A DNA stretch of 64,000 nt from Zavarzinella sp. (GTDB taxonomy: Bacteria > Planctomycetota > Planctomycetia > Gemmatales > Gemmataceae). Location of the stretch: NCBI GenBank assembly GCA_041399155.1, contig JAWKTI010000001.1:2376290-2440289 (forward strand), read 5' to 3'. The notes under the pieces were generated by a model that searched no databases, was not told the origin of the DNA, and saw only the letters and a list, made by a program, of their open reading frames with translations. Positions 63,804-64,000 of this stretch are shown here, in pieces. How positions within the stretch are numbered: position 1 is the first letter of the stretch; each line of letters starts with the position of its first letter. The translations under genes and the position numbers were made by a program.

Positions 63804-64000
63804 AATGTTGGTGCAGCGAGCGGCCCGCTGCCAAGAAATACCCTGGGGTTGCTCGCAGCCCTAACGTTCTTTGACAACTGAAGTTATGACGATTTTGTTT
63901 TTTAGTTAGTAGATGCTGGTCGAAGATCAGCACCCGCTCGAAAAAGGCTGCGTAAATGGTTATTTAGTATGGGTTTGCGTAGCGAGCGGTTTCCGCCCAT
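63804..64000 (+). promoter_or_regulatory. Putative CRISPR leader downstream of cas2
   Basis: An AT-rich stretch begins with GTTCTTTGACAACTGAA (63863-63879), a form often found in CRISPR leaders. It holds an 8-bp hairpin TGCTGGTC/GATCAGCA (63914-63932). The last bases contain a GCGG-TTT-CCGC stem near 63984-63994. An array probably begins at or just past the window edge, but none can be shown. Confidence 0.45.

Noticed and set aside
43873..64000. Second tRNA-Arg 3'-end copy marking the far element junction
   Set aside because: I looked for the tRNA 3' segment in the rest of the window and saw no convincing copy.

Overview
The window looks like a planctomycete chromosome, most likely Gemmatales-like. 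The main evidence is a PVC-type ThuA/dehydrogenase/cytochrome c protein, a ThiD2-ThiE fusion, a zinc-ribbon Ser/Thr kinase and a Nuo cluster split from its other subunits. The assignment rests on gene content only. Base composition of the core genes is moderate, while the first ~1.4 kb is much richer in G+C and some island genes are AT-rich.

Layout. (1) 1-10916: three large co-directional genes. They are a STAND-type NTPase with TPRs (5' truncated by the window), an APH-like kinase fused to an HD phosphohydrolase, and a 1817-residue HEPN-STAND protein whose C-terminal half is ~22 near-identical 33/40-residue repeats. This is the best candidate for an undescribed conflict (defence) system. (2) 11035-12095: a decayed ParB-like gene and one small hypothetical. 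(3) 12130-43709: a mostly core block. It holds an O-antigen-ligase-like membrane protein, nuoHJKLM without nuoI or nuoN, an aldehyde dehydrogenase, a lipoprotein, a membrane protein, a phosphodiesterase, the PVC cytochrome, a DHH phosphoesterase, gyrase/topo IV A and B, a Clp-N/ThiD2/ThiE fusion, a TolC-like protein, a PhnD-like protein, and a Ser/Thr kinase followed by two small genes.

(4) 43799-55000: an integrative element inserted at tRNA-Arg(TCG). The 3' end of the integrase gene reads antisense through the tRNA. The element carries a primase-polymerase/helicase, an excisionase-like HTH, iteron-like repeats, an AT-rich orphan, and a five-gene cassette of MoxR-like AAA ATPase, unknown protein, zinc-metallopeptidase/vWA protein and two small helical or membrane proteins. 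The cassette is a second candidate system. (5) 55025-64000: a type I-G (formerly I-U, GSU0051-0058-like) CRISPR-Cas locus: a two-repeat array, a single-chain Cas3-Csb3 fusion, Csb1, a small overlapping ORF, Csb2 (Cas5/Cas6-like), a Cas4-Cas1 fusion, Cas2, and a leader-like region at the window edge.

A caution runs through the window. Four genes (DHH phosphoesterase, gyrB, integrase, csb1) each appear to lack one base in a short homopolymer. That pattern points to consensus undercalls at least as much as to real mutations or programmed frameshifting.
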